The position numbers were made by a program, and so were the translations under genes. This document shows positions 25,127-34,173 of a stretch of 64,000 bases of DNA, one piece after another. Where the stretch lies: contig JAYWHX010000132.1 in assembly GCA_043777375.1 (NCBI GenBank), positions 1 through 64,000 of the forward strand. Direction: 5' to 3'. This DNA comes from TH-plancto1 sp043777375. GTDB taxonomy: Bacteria; Planctomycetota; Planctomycetia; Planctomycetales; Planctomycetaceae. Each line of letters begins with the position of its first letter. The first letter of the stretch is position 1. The notes beneath the pieces are model-generated. The model was not told where the DNA came from. It did no database searches and saw nothing but the letters and a program-made list of their open reading frames with translations.

Positions 25127-25327
25127 TCATCCTCCACCGACCAGCGTCACGATCTCGATGGTATCACCCTCGGCAATCGATGTCTCCGCGTGCTTGGTGC
25201 GCGGGACCAATTCGAAGTTCCGCTCGATGGCGAGAAACTTCGGGTTCTTGCCGAGTTGGACCAGCAGCTGCGCGATCGAGAGTCTGTCATTGATCGTTTG
25301 CTCAGTTCCGTTGATGGTGACGCGCAT
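25127..25327 (-). CDS. thiS: Sulfur carrier protein ThiS
   Basis: 66 residues, the usual ThiS length. It is a ubiquitin-like beta-grasp protein with N-terminal MRVTINGTEQTI, central LAIERNFELVPRTKH and a C-terminal glycine tail ending EIVTLVGGG. The terminal glycine is adenylated and thiocarboxylated to give sulfur for the thiazole ring of thiamine. No thiG or other thiamine gene flanks it. The ThiF-like gene at 17381-18418 could be its activating enzyme. It converges with the DUF1080-FKBP gene, their ends being only 13 bases apart. Confidence 0.92.
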   Translation of the reverse strand: MRVTINGTEQTINDRLSIAQLLVQLGKNPKFLAIERNFELVPRTKHAETSIAEGDTIEIVTLVGGG

Positions 25328-25485
25328 CGCTCTCTCCTGCCTCGAACACTCTGACAGGCAGTCTGCGGCGGAAGTCGTTGCCAGTCAACTCACCTGTCGG
25401 ATATGGTTCAGCCGACCGGCACGAGGCCGACGACCAGCCAGCATTTCTGACACTCACTCACTATTCATCCTCTCACAGGCGTGAC

Positions 25486-26349
25486 ATGCGTATTGCACTC
25501 ATTGGTGCCGCCGGACAGCTGGGAACCGATCTGCATCGACTGTTGAGCGGTGATGTGATTCCGCTGACGCATGCGGATGTCGAGGTCACTGATCCGGCGA
25601 GCATTCAGGCGATGCTCGATCAGGTGCAGCCCGACATGATCGTCAACACGTCCGCGTATAATCTGGTCGACAAGGCCGAGACTGAGGTAGATGCGGCAAT
25701 GGCGGTCAATGCCCGGGGACCTCGCAATTTGGCGCTGGCCTGCTCCAAGCGAGAACTGGCTCTCGTGCATATCAGTACGGATTTCGTTTTCGGGTTGGAA
25801 AGCGGCGTCAGCACTCCGCTGAAAGAGACGGACCTCCCCGGTCCGCAAGGGGTTTATGCGGCCAGCAAGCTGCTGGGCGAGTACTTCGTGCGGAGCCTGT
25901 GCCCGAGACACTTCGTGATTCGCACCTGCGGTCTCTATGGTCAGGCAGCGACGAAGGCGAAAGGGAATTTCGTTGTCACGATGCTGCGACTGGCGCGGGA
26001 GAAGCCGCAACTGAAAGTGGTCGCCGACCAGCGCTGCGTGCCGTCATATACGCATGACGTCGCCGAGTCGATTGCCGCTCTCGTGAAGACCGAGTCGTAT
26101 GGCTTGTATCACGCGACGAACTCGGGCGAGTCATCCTGGTTCGAGGTGGCCACCGAGGCGGTGCGGCTCGCGGGCCTGACCACACCCATCCTCCCGATCA
26201 CAACTCAGGAATTCGGGGCCCCCGCAGCGCGGCCTGCCTACAGCGTGCTCGACTGCTCCAAGATCACCGGGGTCACTGGTCTGCCGATCCGTCATTGGAA
26301 GCAAGCTCTCGCAGCGTATTTGCGCGAGATCGGAGTGATGGCTGAATGA
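25486..26349 (+). CDS. rmlD: dTDP-4-dehydrorhamnose reductase
   Basis: 287 residues, full length. RmlD makes dTDP-L-rhamnose from dTDP-4-keto-L-rhamnose with NAD(P)H, a precursor of surface polysaccharide. The motifs are the Rossmann signature LIGAAGQLGTDL, the catalytic ISTDFVF and YAASKLLGE (YxxxK), and a C-terminal ending in HWKQALAAYLREIG. The other rml genes are absent from the window. The ATG at 25486 is chosen for the family N-terminus MRIALIGA. Its stop overlaps the next gene. Confidence 0.93.
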   Translation: MRIALIGAAGQLGTDLHRLLSGDVIPLTHADVEVTDPASIQAMLDQVQPDMIVNTSAYNLVDKAETEVDAAMAVNARGPRNLALACSKRELALVHISTDFVFGLESGVSTPLKETDLPGPQGVYAASKLLGEYFVRSLCPRHFVIRTCGLYGQAATKAKGNFVVTMLRLAREKPQLKVVADQRCVPSYTHDVAESIAALVKTESYGLYHATNSGESSWFEVATEAVRLAGLTTPILPITTQEFGAPAARPAYSVLDCSKITGVTGLPIRHWKQALAAYLREIGVMAE

Positions 26350-27206
26350 GCATGGAACCCGATCACCTGTTGATTCTCGGCTGTGGCTTCCTGGGACAGC
26401 GTGTGGCCCAGCAATGGGGTGCGAGCGGAGGAACTGCCTCAGCGGTCACGCGCAGCGACGAGAAGGCGATACGACTCGCTGCACAAGGGATTAATCCCAT
26501 CATTGCGGACCTGATGCGTCCCGAAACGCTCCATGCACTCCCGGTTGCTAACCGCGTTCTGTACTGCGTGGGGTATGACCGCTCCAGCATCTGGTCCAAG
26601 CACAATCTGTATCTCGATGGACTGACCCATGTCATGGACGCGCTCCACGGAGGCGCGGATCGGTTCGTTTATGTGTCGAGCACCAGTGTGTATGGCCAAG
26701 ACGATGGGGGCTGGATCGACGAGGACTCACCGACGGAACCAACGACAGATGGCGGGCGGATCTGCCTGGCTGCCGAGCAGCAACTGCGTGGTCGCATGGC
26801 AAATGCCACGATTCTGCGGATGTCCGGTCTCTATGGTCCTGACCGCTTACTGGCCCGCGTCGAACAGCTGCGCGCGGGAGAGCCGATCGGCGGGAACCCG
26901 GATGCGTGGCTGAATCTGATCCATGGAGATGACTCCGCGCGGGCTTGTGTAGCCGCACTGACCGCCATTGACCCGGGTCCGCTGTATCTGGTCAGCGACG
27001 ATCGTCCCATCACTCGTCGGGAATACTTCACGGAGCTTGCGAGTCGAGTGGCAGCCCCCCCGCCCCAGTTCTCAGGAGCGCCGACCTCGCGTCACACACC
27101 CGATGGGTTCAATAAGCGCTGCCGGAACGAGAGAGTGAAGCGAGAATTGCAGCTGAAGTGGCTCTATCCCGATATCATGCAGGGGTTGCTCGCGGGAGAG
27201 GATTGA
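26346..27206 (+). CDS. YeeZ-like NAD(P)-binding SDR family protein
   Basis: 286 residues. Extended SDR fold with ILGCGFLGQRVAQQW at the N-terminus and FVYVSSTSVYGQDDGG in the middle. The usual catalytic YxxxK is replaced by ICLAAEQ, as in the YeeZ subgroup, so it may bind but not oxidise/reduce classic sugar-nucleotides. It overlaps rmlD by 4 bases (ATGA at 26346), so it is coupled to it and may share a surface-sugar pathway. Substrate is unknown. Confidence 0.85.
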   Translation: MSMEPDHLLILGCGFLGQRVAQQWGASGGTASAVTRSDEKAIRLAAQGINPIIADLMRPETLHALPVANRVLYCVGYDRSSIWSKHNLYLDGLTHVMDALHGGADRFVYVSSTSVYGQDDGGWIDEDSPTEPTTDGGRICLAAEQQLRGRMANATILRMSGLYGPDRLLARVEQLRAGEPIGGNPDAWLNLIHGDDSARACVAALTAIDPGPLYLVSDDRPITRREYFTELASRVAAPPPQFSGAPTSRHTPDGFNKRCRNERVKRELQLKWLYPDIMQGLLAGED

Positions 27207-27484
27207 ATTCCGCATGATGTGGAAGTGCCGATCCTGGGAATCGTTTCGGGAGTTCTACTGGTGATTGTCCGCACGCCTGCGATTCCAGCTCCCAATTGGG
27301 GCCACACGAGTTGCAATTCCGGAGCCTAGTACTTGACGAGTGTGTGCGTGCCAGTTCACACCGGGTGACCGGGTGGTGTGTGCGAACTGCGAATTGACGC
27401 TCGTGAACTGAATCTCCATAATTGGAGTTCGTTGGTGTGAAGCCAATTAGAACTGAAGATCACCTCAGAAATTGCGTTGTCGCC

Positions 27485-28645
27485 ATGGAAGATCAGATTA
27501 TCGCCATGTTGCGATATGCGTGCGGCCAAGCTGAGCCGTTACGTCTGGTCGTCTCCAATGCGCAAGGCCAAGTGGTCCAGACGCAGGAAATCACGAGTCC
27601 ATTTGCAGTCATTGGGCGAGGCAGCAACTGTGACCTCGTCATTCAGGAAGAGGTCGTCGCCTATCGGCATGTCTATTTGCAGGTCTTCGCCAATCGTGTG
27701 GCGTGTTTGGACTTGATGAGTACCAATGGGACTCAAATCGATCCGCCAGCCCCCTCCCAGTGGATTACACCCGCTCATCGATTCCGCGTCGGCACCCATT
27801 GGGTTCAACTCGAAGGCGATCAGTGGGTGGCTGACCAGACGGTCCCTTCTCCACTGGTCTTTAAGACTCGTGACGAACAGCGAGTCGAGTACGGCGTGCT
27901 GCCCAAGGCAGAGCTGGAACTGCTCAACACGTCGGCCAAAGGGCGTTTGTGGCCCATCAACCGAGTGATCACTCTGATCGGACGTGACGAGAATTGTCGG
28001 ATCACGATCCCGGATGAGCGGATCTCGCGCGTCCATTGCAGCCTGGTCCTGCTGCCCAGCGGATTGTGGGTCATCGATCTGCTCGGCAAAGGGGGCATCA
28101 AGGTCAATGGTCAGCCGGTCCGGTGTTCGGCATTGCCCGAGGGGACCCAGTTGCAGATCGGGGATTATCTGGTCGCGGTGCACTACCCAGACATCGCCCA
28201 GACTCAGGTGCCCGTTCAGGCGGCATCCTCGTTGCCTCCCCCTCCCCCGCCCCCTGCACAATCGATTGGTAAGCCAAACGTCCAGTTTCTGACCAGTCAA
28301 AATCGCATCTTCAAGGTCGAGACTTGGGGCGACACATTGATTGTGATTCCGATGGGAGACAATCCGAATTACAAGTACCACGATGTCCATATCGAGACCG
28401 GTCGCGTGAACGAACTGATCTATGGGCACGGATATCGCAAGCTGATTGTGGACTTTAGCCAATCGCGATTGGTGGGAACGCTGATTCTCGACGCGATTAC
28501 GAATTTCCTCCGTAAGGCGACCGACAAGGCCGTCTTCTGCGGAGCATCACCCGAGATGCACCAGTCGCTGACCGATCTTCGATTACTGACGATCTGGCCG
28601 CTGTATGCCAGTCGTCATGATGCGTTGCGGGCGATCTACGCATGA
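27485..28645 (+). CDS. Double FHA domain protein with C-terminal STAS-like domain
   Basis: 386 residues. The first FHA domain (about 15-110) has FAVIGRGSNCDLVI, the RHVYL core and LMSTNGTQI. The second (about 145-250) has ITLIGRDENCRITIPDERISRVHC and LLGKGGIKVNG. FHA domains bind phosphothreonine. A proline run separates them from a C-terminal domain (about 270-386; TLIVIPMGDNPNYKYHDVHIETGRV, KLIVDFSQSRLVGTLILDAITNFL) that resembles STAS anti-sigma-antagonist domains. The architecture suggests a phospho-readout switch, perhaps of the kinase at 18644-21511; that link is inference. The ATG at 27485 is preferred over a TTG at 27422. It overlaps the glycosyltransferase gene. Confidence 0.85.
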   Translation: MEDQIIAMLRYACGQAEPLRLVVSNAQGQVVQTQEITSPFAVIGRGSNCDLVIQEEVVAYRHVYLQVFANRVACLDLMSTNGTQIDPPAPSQWITPAHRFRVGTHWVQLEGDQWVADQTVPSPLVFKTRDEQRVEYGVLPKAELELLNTSAKGRLWPINRVITLIGRDENCRITIPDERISRVHCSLVLLPSGLWVIDLLGKGGIKVNGQPVRCSALPEGTQLQIGDYLVAVHYPDIAQTQVPVQAASSLPPPPPPPAQSIGKPNVQFLTSQNRIFKVETWGDTLIVIPMGDNPNYKYHDVHIETGRVNELIYGHGYRKLIVDFSQSRLVGTLILDAITNFLRKATDKAVFCGASPEMHQSLTDLRLLTIWPLYASRHDALRAIYA

Positions 28646-29886
28646 CGGTGAACTTGGTCGCAGGAGCTGCTGACCTCTCTCGGGGGAAGCAACCGCTTGG
28701 CCGTCCATTGCGAGTTGTGCATCTCATTACGCGTCTCATCATTGGAGGGGCGCAGGAGAACACGCTGCACAATGTCGAGGACCAGCATCAACTGTACGGT
28801 GATGAGGTCCGTTTGATCACCGGACCGGGGTTGGGACCCGAGGGCTCACTTGAAGCCCGCGCGATGGCGGGGGGCTATCCGGTCCATGTGGTGTCTGAAC
28901 TGCGGCGGAGTCTGCAACCACTTCGCGATTGGAACAGCTACCGCGAGTGCATCCGGCTGTTCCGTGAAATCCAACCGGATGTCGTCCATACCCATAGCTC
29001 GAAAGCAGGCATCATCGGCCGCGCAGCTGCGGCCAAGCTGGGTCTTCCGACAGTGCATACGATTCACGGGGCGGCGTTTCATTACGGCCAGAACCCGATC
29101 TCTTTTTGCGTCTACCGGCAGGCCGAGCGTTTCGCGAGTCGCTGGACGGATCACTTTATTTGCGTCGCGGATGACATGACAGACGAGTACGTCCACGCGC
29201 GCGTTGCTCCACGTGACCGCTTTACGACGATTTCCAGCGGGTTCGATGTGGAACCGTTCTTGAATCCGCCTCGCAGCCGAGAGGACGTGCGCCGCGAGCT
29301 TGGCCTAAAGCCAGACGAGATTGTCGTCGGCAAGATCGCGCGTCTGTTCCACTTGAAGGGGCACAAGTTCCTGCTCTCAGCTGCTCCCTCGATCGTACGA
29401 GCCTGCCCGCAGGTGAAGTTCCTGTTCGTGGGTGATGGGCTGCTGCGACAGGAGTTCGAGAAACGCATCGCGGACATGGGGCTGGCAGATCGGTTCGTCT
29501 TTACCGGGCTGGTTCCGCCTACGCGCATCCCCGAACTGATTCACGCGATGGACATTGTGGCCCACACCAGCCAGTGGGAAGGCTTAGCGCGCGTCCTGCC
29601 GCAGGCGTTGGTCGCGGGCAAGCCCGTGGTGGCGTATGACGTGGGTGGCGCGCGTGAGGTCGTGCTGGCGGGAGCGACGGGTTTCCTGCTGCCACGCGAC
29701 AGCGTCGAACCTTTGGCGACCGCGATCATCCGCTTGGCTGCCAATCCCGAATTGCGTTCGAAATACGGTGCCGAAGGACGCCGCCGTTTCGCCGATCAGT
29801 TCCGACACCAGACCATGACCGCCCGCATTCGGCAGGTGTATTTCGATGTGCTGCAGCGTCGTGGGAAGCTGAGTGAGAGAGAATGA
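28642..29886 (+). CDS. Glycosyltransferase family 4 protein
   Basis: 414 residues. GT-B fold with the N-terminal domain (VVHLITRLIIGGAQENTLH, PDVVHTHSSKAGIIGRAAA) and C-terminal nucleotide-sugar domain (GKIARLFHLKGHKFLLSAA, FVGDGLLRQEFEKRI, FTGLVPPTRIPELIHAMDIVAH). The EGLARVLPQALVAGKPVVA segment matches the E-x7-E motif of GT4. It probably adds a sugar in surface polysaccharide synthesis; donor and acceptor are unknown. The ATG at 28642 overlaps the FHA-STAS stop, so both are likely one unit. Confidence 0.92.
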   Translation: MTVNLVAGAADLSRGKQPLGRPLRVVHLITRLIIGGAQENTLHNVEDQHQLYGDEVRLITGPGLGPEGSLEARAMAGGYPVHVVSELRRSLQPLRDWNSYRECIRLFREIQPDVVHTHSSKAGIIGRAAAAKLGLPTVHTIHGAAFHYGQNPISFCVYRQAERFASRWTDHFICVADDMTDEYVHARVAPRDRFTTISSGFDVEPFLNPPRSREDVRRELGLKPDEIVVGKIARLFHLKGHKFLLSAAPSIVRACPQVKFLFVGDGLLRQEFEKRIADMGLADRFVFTGLVPPTRIPELIHAMDIVAHTSQWEGLARVLPQALVAGKPVVAYDVGGAREVVLAGATGFLLPRDSVEPLATAIIRLAANPELRSKYGAEGRRRFADQFRHQTMTARIRQVYFDVLQRRGKLSERE

Positions 29887-29903
29887 TACTCATTAAATCC
29901 CTT

Positions 29904-29984
29904 GGGGCGGCGAGCTCCTGCCGAGCCGAGCGTGAGAGAAAACGTCGTCTCCGGTTCGCGGCTCAGCAGGAGCTTCGCCCTCCC
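29904..29984. repeat. Imperfect palindromic repeat containing copy 2 of the 25-bp repeat
   Basis: The right arm (29960-29984) is identical to 3168-3192. The left arm (29904-29927) is its near-complete reverse complement with a few mismatches, so the 81 bases can form a long stem-loop. It lies between the converging GT4 and pheT genes and may act as a two-way terminator or be a dispersed REP-like element. Confidence 0.6.
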
Positions 29985-29998
29985 TTGGCTTGGCCCTG

Positions 29999-32032
29999 TT
30001 AGCCTCTGAGCCTCGCATCGAGGGCAGTCTCGCAGGCCTTCAGCACACTCGCTTGAACGGCATCGATCTCCTCGCTCGTCAGCGTGCGATCGGCGGCTCG
30101 CAGAGCCATGGAGAAGACGTACGACTTCTTGCCCGCCGTGATGTGCTTGCCACGGTACTGGTCGACGAACCGGACCTGCTCTAAGTGTGGACCAGCGGAA
30201 CTGCGGACGGTGGATTCGAGGGTGGCCCAGGCGACGGACTCATCGAGGACGAGGTTGAGATCGCGCGTGACAGCGGGGTGGTCTGGCAGTGGCTGGGCTT
30301 CGGCGACGAGGACTGCGTGTTCAATCAGCGGTTGCAGGTCGAACTCGGCGACCGTGGCTGGCTCGCGCAGCTTAAGGTCACGAACATGAGGGGCATCGCG
30401 CCGCACTTCGCCGAGCACGCCCCACAGCTTCCCATTCAGCATCAGCTCGGCACCGCGTCCCGGCGTGAGCTGAGCGATCAAGCTAGGTTGAGCGGTGATC
30501 GGCAGAGCCGGATTGATCACCCGGACGATTGCTTCGAGGACGCCTTTCACCTCGAAGAATGATCGCCCGGTGATCAGGGCCACGCGTAGCGGCTGAGTCT
30601 CGGGTTTTGAGGGATCAGTGCCTAGGAACACACGGGCAATCTCATAGAGTTCAGCTGACATGTTGCCCTGCCGCTCGTTTTCGCGACGTGCGGCGAGCAG
30701 GTTTGGAACGATCGAGTTGCGAGCGCGGTTGCCGAACTCGCCGGCAGTTTGTGTCAGGACCAGATCGGGCAGATTCGCGTCGCGGACGAAGGTCTTCGCG
30801 AGTTCTTCGGTGACGAACGAGAAGGTCAGAGCCTCGTTGAATCCCGCCCCGGTCAGTACGTTCTCAATCCGTTCGCGGACTCGTTCTGCGGTCGATCGTT
30901 TGCCAGAAACCACCGGGATCGGGCGGTCGGCGGGAATCTTTTCGTACCCGTGTATGCGGATAATCTCTTCGATGAGATCGATCTCGCGGGTCAGATCACG
31001 GCGCCATGAAGGCGGGCGGAAGCTGGCCGACTCGCTGGTGGGCTTCCCCCTCACGGGGAGACCCAGGCTCGTCAGAATGCGAATGCACTCATCGACCGGG
31101 ATCTTGATCCCCAGCACCTCTTCGACACGTGCGAACCGCAGCTTGATCGGTTCCGGATTCCAGTCCGGAACATCTCCCTCAACGACTGGCTCATCGAGCA
31201 CTTCGCCCCCGGCCAGTTGCTGGATTAACTCGCAGCAGCGACGGCTGGCCCAGTCGAGCTGTTGAATGTCGATCTGCCGCTCGAAGCGGTACGAGGACGG
31301 GCTATGGAGTTTGAGCGTGCGAGCGGCATTGCGAACGGAGAGTGGCGTGAAGTTGGCCGTCTCGATCAACACCGTGACGGTGCCGGATGTGATCTCGGTG
31401 TCGGCGCCGCCCATCACTCCCGCGATCGCGACCGGGCGTTCGGCGTCGGCGATGACGCACATCTCCGGAGTCAATGAGTACTCGACATGATTGATCGCAG
31501 CGAGCTTTTCCCCGGTCTTCGCCTTCCGCACCACGATCCGCTGGCCGGCGAGCTTGTCGAAATCGAAGGCATGCAACGGCTGGCCGCACTCCATCATCAC
31601 GTAGTTGGTGATGTCGACGATGTTGTTGATCGGCTTGTAGCCCGGGAAGACGGTCTGCAGCCGCTCGATCATCCACGCGGGAGATGGACCGACCTTCACG
31701 CCGCGAATCACGCGGGCCATGTACTGCGGGCACATGTCCGGGCACTGCAACTCGACCGAGGTCATAGTCTCAGTCAGTTCGGCGATCGGCTCAACGATCG
31801 CACCCGGTCTTTTCAACGGAGCATCCAGCAGTACGCTCAGCTCGCGCGCAATGCCAATGTGCCCCAGGCAATCAGCCCGGTTGCTGGTAATCTCCAGGTC
31901 GACGGCAAAATCATGCCCCGCTGGCTCGATTGATTCGAGATTGCACCCCGACATCGTCAGCCGGTCGGCCCACTCCTCCACGGGGAGGTCGAGGGGGATG
32001 TATTCGAGGAGCCACTGACGACTGACAATCAT
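29999..32032 (-). CDS. pheT: Phenylalanyl-tRNA synthetase beta subunit (short form)
   Basis: 677 residues. PheT charges tRNA-Phe together with PheS. The B1 region (MIVSRQWLLEYIPLDLPVEEW, ITSNRADCLGHIGIARELSVLL), the B3/B4 editing region (GYKPINNIVDITNYVMMECGQPLHAFDFDKL), the B5 region and the C-terminal FDX-ACB anticodon-binding domain (PLPDHPAVTRDLNLVLDE ... KKSYVFSMALRAADRTLTSEEI) are present. The tRNA-binding (EMAP-like) domain normally inserted near residue 40-150 is missing, making the protein about 120 residues shorter than the common bacterial form. No pheS is adjacent. The ATG at 32032 begins the family N-terminus. Confidence 0.93.
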   Translation of the reverse strand: MIVSRQWLLEYIPLDLPVEEWADRLTMSGCNLESIEPAGHDFAVDLEITSNRADCLGHIGIARELSVLLDAPLKRPGAIVEPIAELTETMTSVELQCPDMCPQYMARVIRGVKVGPSPAWMIERLQTVFPGYKPINNIVDITNYVMMECGQPLHAFDFDKLAGQRIVVRKAKTGEKLAAINHVEYSLTPEMCVIADAERPVAIAGVMGGADTEITSGTVTVLIETANFTPLSVRNAARTLKLHSPSSYRFERQIDIQQLDWASRRCCELIQQLAGGEVLDEPVVEGDVPDWNPEPIKLRFARVEEVLGIKIPVDECIRILTSLGLPVRGKPTSESASFRPPSWRRDLTREIDLIEEIIRIHGYEKIPADRPIPVVSGKRSTAERVRERIENVLTGAGFNEALTFSFVTEELAKTFVRDANLPDLVLTQTAGEFGNRARNSIVPNLLAARRENERQGNMSAELYEIARVFLGTDPSKPETQPLRVALITGRSFFEVKGVLEAIVRVINPALPITAQPSLIAQLTPGRGAELMLNGKLWGVLGEVRRDAPHVRDLKLREPATVAEFDLQPLIEHAVLVAEAQPLPDHPAVTRDLNLVLDESVAWATLESTVRSSAGPHLEQVRFVDQYRGKHITAGKKSYVFSMALRAADRTLTSEEIDAVQASVLKACETALDARLRG

Positions 32033-32671
32033 GCTGAATCCGCACTGCGTTGAAGAGATCCTCGCGGGCAGGAGGCTCGCGCAATGGGGAAGGATCGCAG
32101 ATTGCAACAATCGGCGTCAAACGTCGGGATCATTGCCCGACAAGAAATCGCGATCTACTCCCCCGATCACTCCTCAGTGGTCGGCGGAAATACGAGAGAG
32201 AGCAAGTGTTCTGAGAGGTGCCCCAGTTGCCAATCATGCTCGGGGCGGTGGCACGACCCTGACGGCTTTGAGGAAGGGCGTGGCAGACGTTCACTCGCGG
32301 GTAGCTCGCTTTGAGGCCTACCGGTGTGCCAACGGCACAGGAGGTGAGTCCAGAGAGGAATCTCGCAATGAGAACTTCTTGTGGAAAAGCCACCCCGGTA
32401 GATTCCAAAGAGTATCAACTGGGGCGACCTCCTTCAAAAATCCAAATCATGATTCGCCTCGCCCGCTCTCGCTCCTTCCGCGCCGTTGGCCGCGTCCATA
32501 GCCTGCACCTGATCCACCACCACTCGCCCCGTCAAATTGGCATCCCACCAACTCTGGGAAACGAGACTGCGAAATTTCCGCGCTGAACAGGATTGCGATA
32601 ACCGCAGCGCCCCCCGACACCTCTTCCTTTGTGTCGTGGTGGTGACTCTCCTCTCCCGATAACAGCCAACC
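32033..32671. other. Long intergenic stretch upstream of pheT
   Basis: About 640 bases with no convincing gene. pheS, expected next to pheT, is not here. Open frames in it (for example 32031-32501 on plus, 32434-32715 on minus) lack recognisable motifs and start sites. The minus frame encodes an odd peptide (RKFRSLVSQSWWDANLTG) that could be a decayed remnant, but there is no proof. Confidence 0.4.
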
Positions 32672-33463
32672 CTATTTCTCCGGCTTCTCGTTCTTTTGAG
32701 CGAACAACCACTCATAGAATTTCAAATCGGCATATGCAGGAACCCAGCTGTCGTGGCCGACGCCGGGGTATTCGGTGTAGATCGGTTTGGCTCCGGCGGC
32801 TTGGAGAGCTGCGACGGCTTCACGGGAGCGTTCGACTTTCACAGCTCCGTCTTTGTCGCCGTGGAAGACCCAGATCGGCAGGTGCTTGATGACTCCCATA
32901 TTGTTGCAGTCTGCGCCTCCACACACCGGAGCAATCGCGGCGAACCGATGTGGCTGACGCTGGGCCATCTCCCAGGTTCCATAGCCGCCCATCGAGAGGC
33001 CGGTCACGTATTCACGATGCGCATCAACGGGAAGATTCCCCTCGACGGAATCCATCAGTTCCATCAGCAGCTTGGTCGGTGCGGAGGGCTCGGATTTCAG
33101 TTTCGGGTCGGGTTCGGACCAGTGGTTCGATGACCACAATTTCTCCGTGGGGCATTGGGGAGCGATCACATAGCAGGGATACTGCTTGAGGAAATCGTCC
33201 TGAGCCAAACGCTTCACGCCGTGGATCAGCTGGGCGGTGTTGTCATCGCCGCGTTCGCCAGCTCCGTGCAGGAAGATGACCAGCGGGTATTTTTCGCCGT
33301 CCTTCAAGGCAGCGGGAGCGAGGAAGCGGTAGTTGAGCGTGCCTCCGTCCTTCCCGGTGAAGACCTTCTTCTCGAAGCGGCTTTCGATGTCCTCCGCAGC
33401 TGGCAACAGACTCATTCCGAACACTCCCCACATCGCCAAAACCGTAATCCACAGACGCATCAT
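32672..33463 (-). CDS. Secreted esterase / PHB-depolymerase-like alpha/beta-hydrolase
   Basis: 263 residues. A signal peptide (MMRLWITVLAMWGVFGMSLLPAAE) indicates export. The motifs are YPLVIFLHGAGERGDD (oxyanion region), the nucleophile elbow GLSMGGYGTWE, FHGDKDGAV (Asp) and VGHDSWVPAY (His), so the triad is complete. The family includes feruloyl-esterase and PHB-depolymerase-like enzymes that cut ester bonds in plant or algal polymers; the substrate is not predicted. GGGGAG lies 5 bases before the ATG at 33463. Confidence 0.88.
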   Translation of the reverse strand: MMRLWITVLAMWGVFGMSLLPAAEDIESRFEKKVFTGKDGGTLNYRFLAPAALKDGEKYPLVIFLHGAGERGDDNTAQLIHGVKRLAQDDFLKQYPCYVIAPQCPTEKLWSSNHWSEPDPKLKSEPSAPTKLLMELMDSVEGNLPVDAHREYVTGLSMGGYGTWEMAQRQPHRFAAIAPVCGGADCNNMGVIKHLPIWVFHGDKDGAVKVERSREAVAALQAAGAKPIYTEYPGVGHDSWVPAYADLKFYEWLFAQKNEKPEK

Positions 33464-33710
33464 GGAACTCCCCAGGTGAGCAACGACCGTGATCTCGAAG
33501 AGAGACACTGTCCAAACAACTCTCTGCCATGTGATGCGGGGACTGCACTCGCGGTCATCCCGTCTCGCAAGGGCATCCTAAACCGGAGTTCGCGGTTGGT
33601 CTATGGAGCGGGACTCGCTACTGTGGAGGGAGCGGTGAGTGGACCAGGGGGCTGACGCCGCCCCGCTCGCCCGGAGACAATTGTTGACGCACTTGTCCGT
33701 GGTTCTCGAT

Positions 33711-34166
33711 ATGACCGATTCTGCCCCAACACCGATCCACCGTATCAGGCTTCGCGGGCCGTGGGAATGGGCTGTGCCGACGCTGAAGGCGGCGCAGGCT
33801 TGGACCTGGAACCGGATTCGACTGCCGGATGAGTGGGATCGACTGCCCGTGATCGCGGGGCCGGTGTGGTTCCGCAGACGCTTTCAGACTCCGACGGGGA
33901 TTTTGGAGACAGACCGGGTTCGTGTGTTGCTCTCGCCCTCGCGAGAGATCCCAGCTGTCATGCTCAACGGGCGCGAGCTGACGGCACTTCCAGCGTCAGC
34001 AAAAGACGAGGAGCGGATGATTCGATTTGATATTCAGTCGGCACTGTCGAGTCGCAGCAACCTGCTGGAGATTGTCTTTGCGGCGGGGATCACTGCGCCG
34101 GATCTCGACGGTGGGCTGGGGCATCCAGTGCTGATTGAGATTGAATCACAGCCGCTGACAGCCTGA
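33711..34166 (+). CDS. Small beta-sandwich protein resembling the GH2 sugar-binding domain
   Basis: 151 residues. The pattern RLRGPWEWAVP, WFRRRFQTP, VRVLLSPSREIPAVMLNGREL and LSSRSNLLEIVFAAG resembles the jelly-roll sugar-binding domain at the N-terminus of glycoside hydrolase family 2, but no catalytic domain follows. It may be a free-standing carbohydrate-binding or scaffold protein. No signal peptide is seen. The ATG at 33711 is chosen; a longer frame from 33639 adds non-conserved residues. Confidence 0.6.
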   Translation: MTDSAPTPIHRIRLRGPWEWAVPTLKAAQAWTWNRIRLPDEWDRLPVIAGPVWFRRRFQTPTGILETDRVRVLLSPSREIPAVMLNGRELTALPASAKDEERMIRFDIQSALSSRSNLLEIVFAAGITAPDLDGGLGHPVLIEIESQPLTA

Positions 34167-34173
34167 GCCCCGC

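Noticed and set aside
25328..25485. Possible TPP riboswitch upstream of thiS (minus strand)
   Set aside because: A GAACC...ATCCG-like string is present, but the CTGAGA segment and matching stems of the TPP aptamer are not found.
32031..32501. Plus-strand frame in the gap upstream of pheT
   Set aside because: No motif, no ribosome-binding site and poor amino-acid composition.
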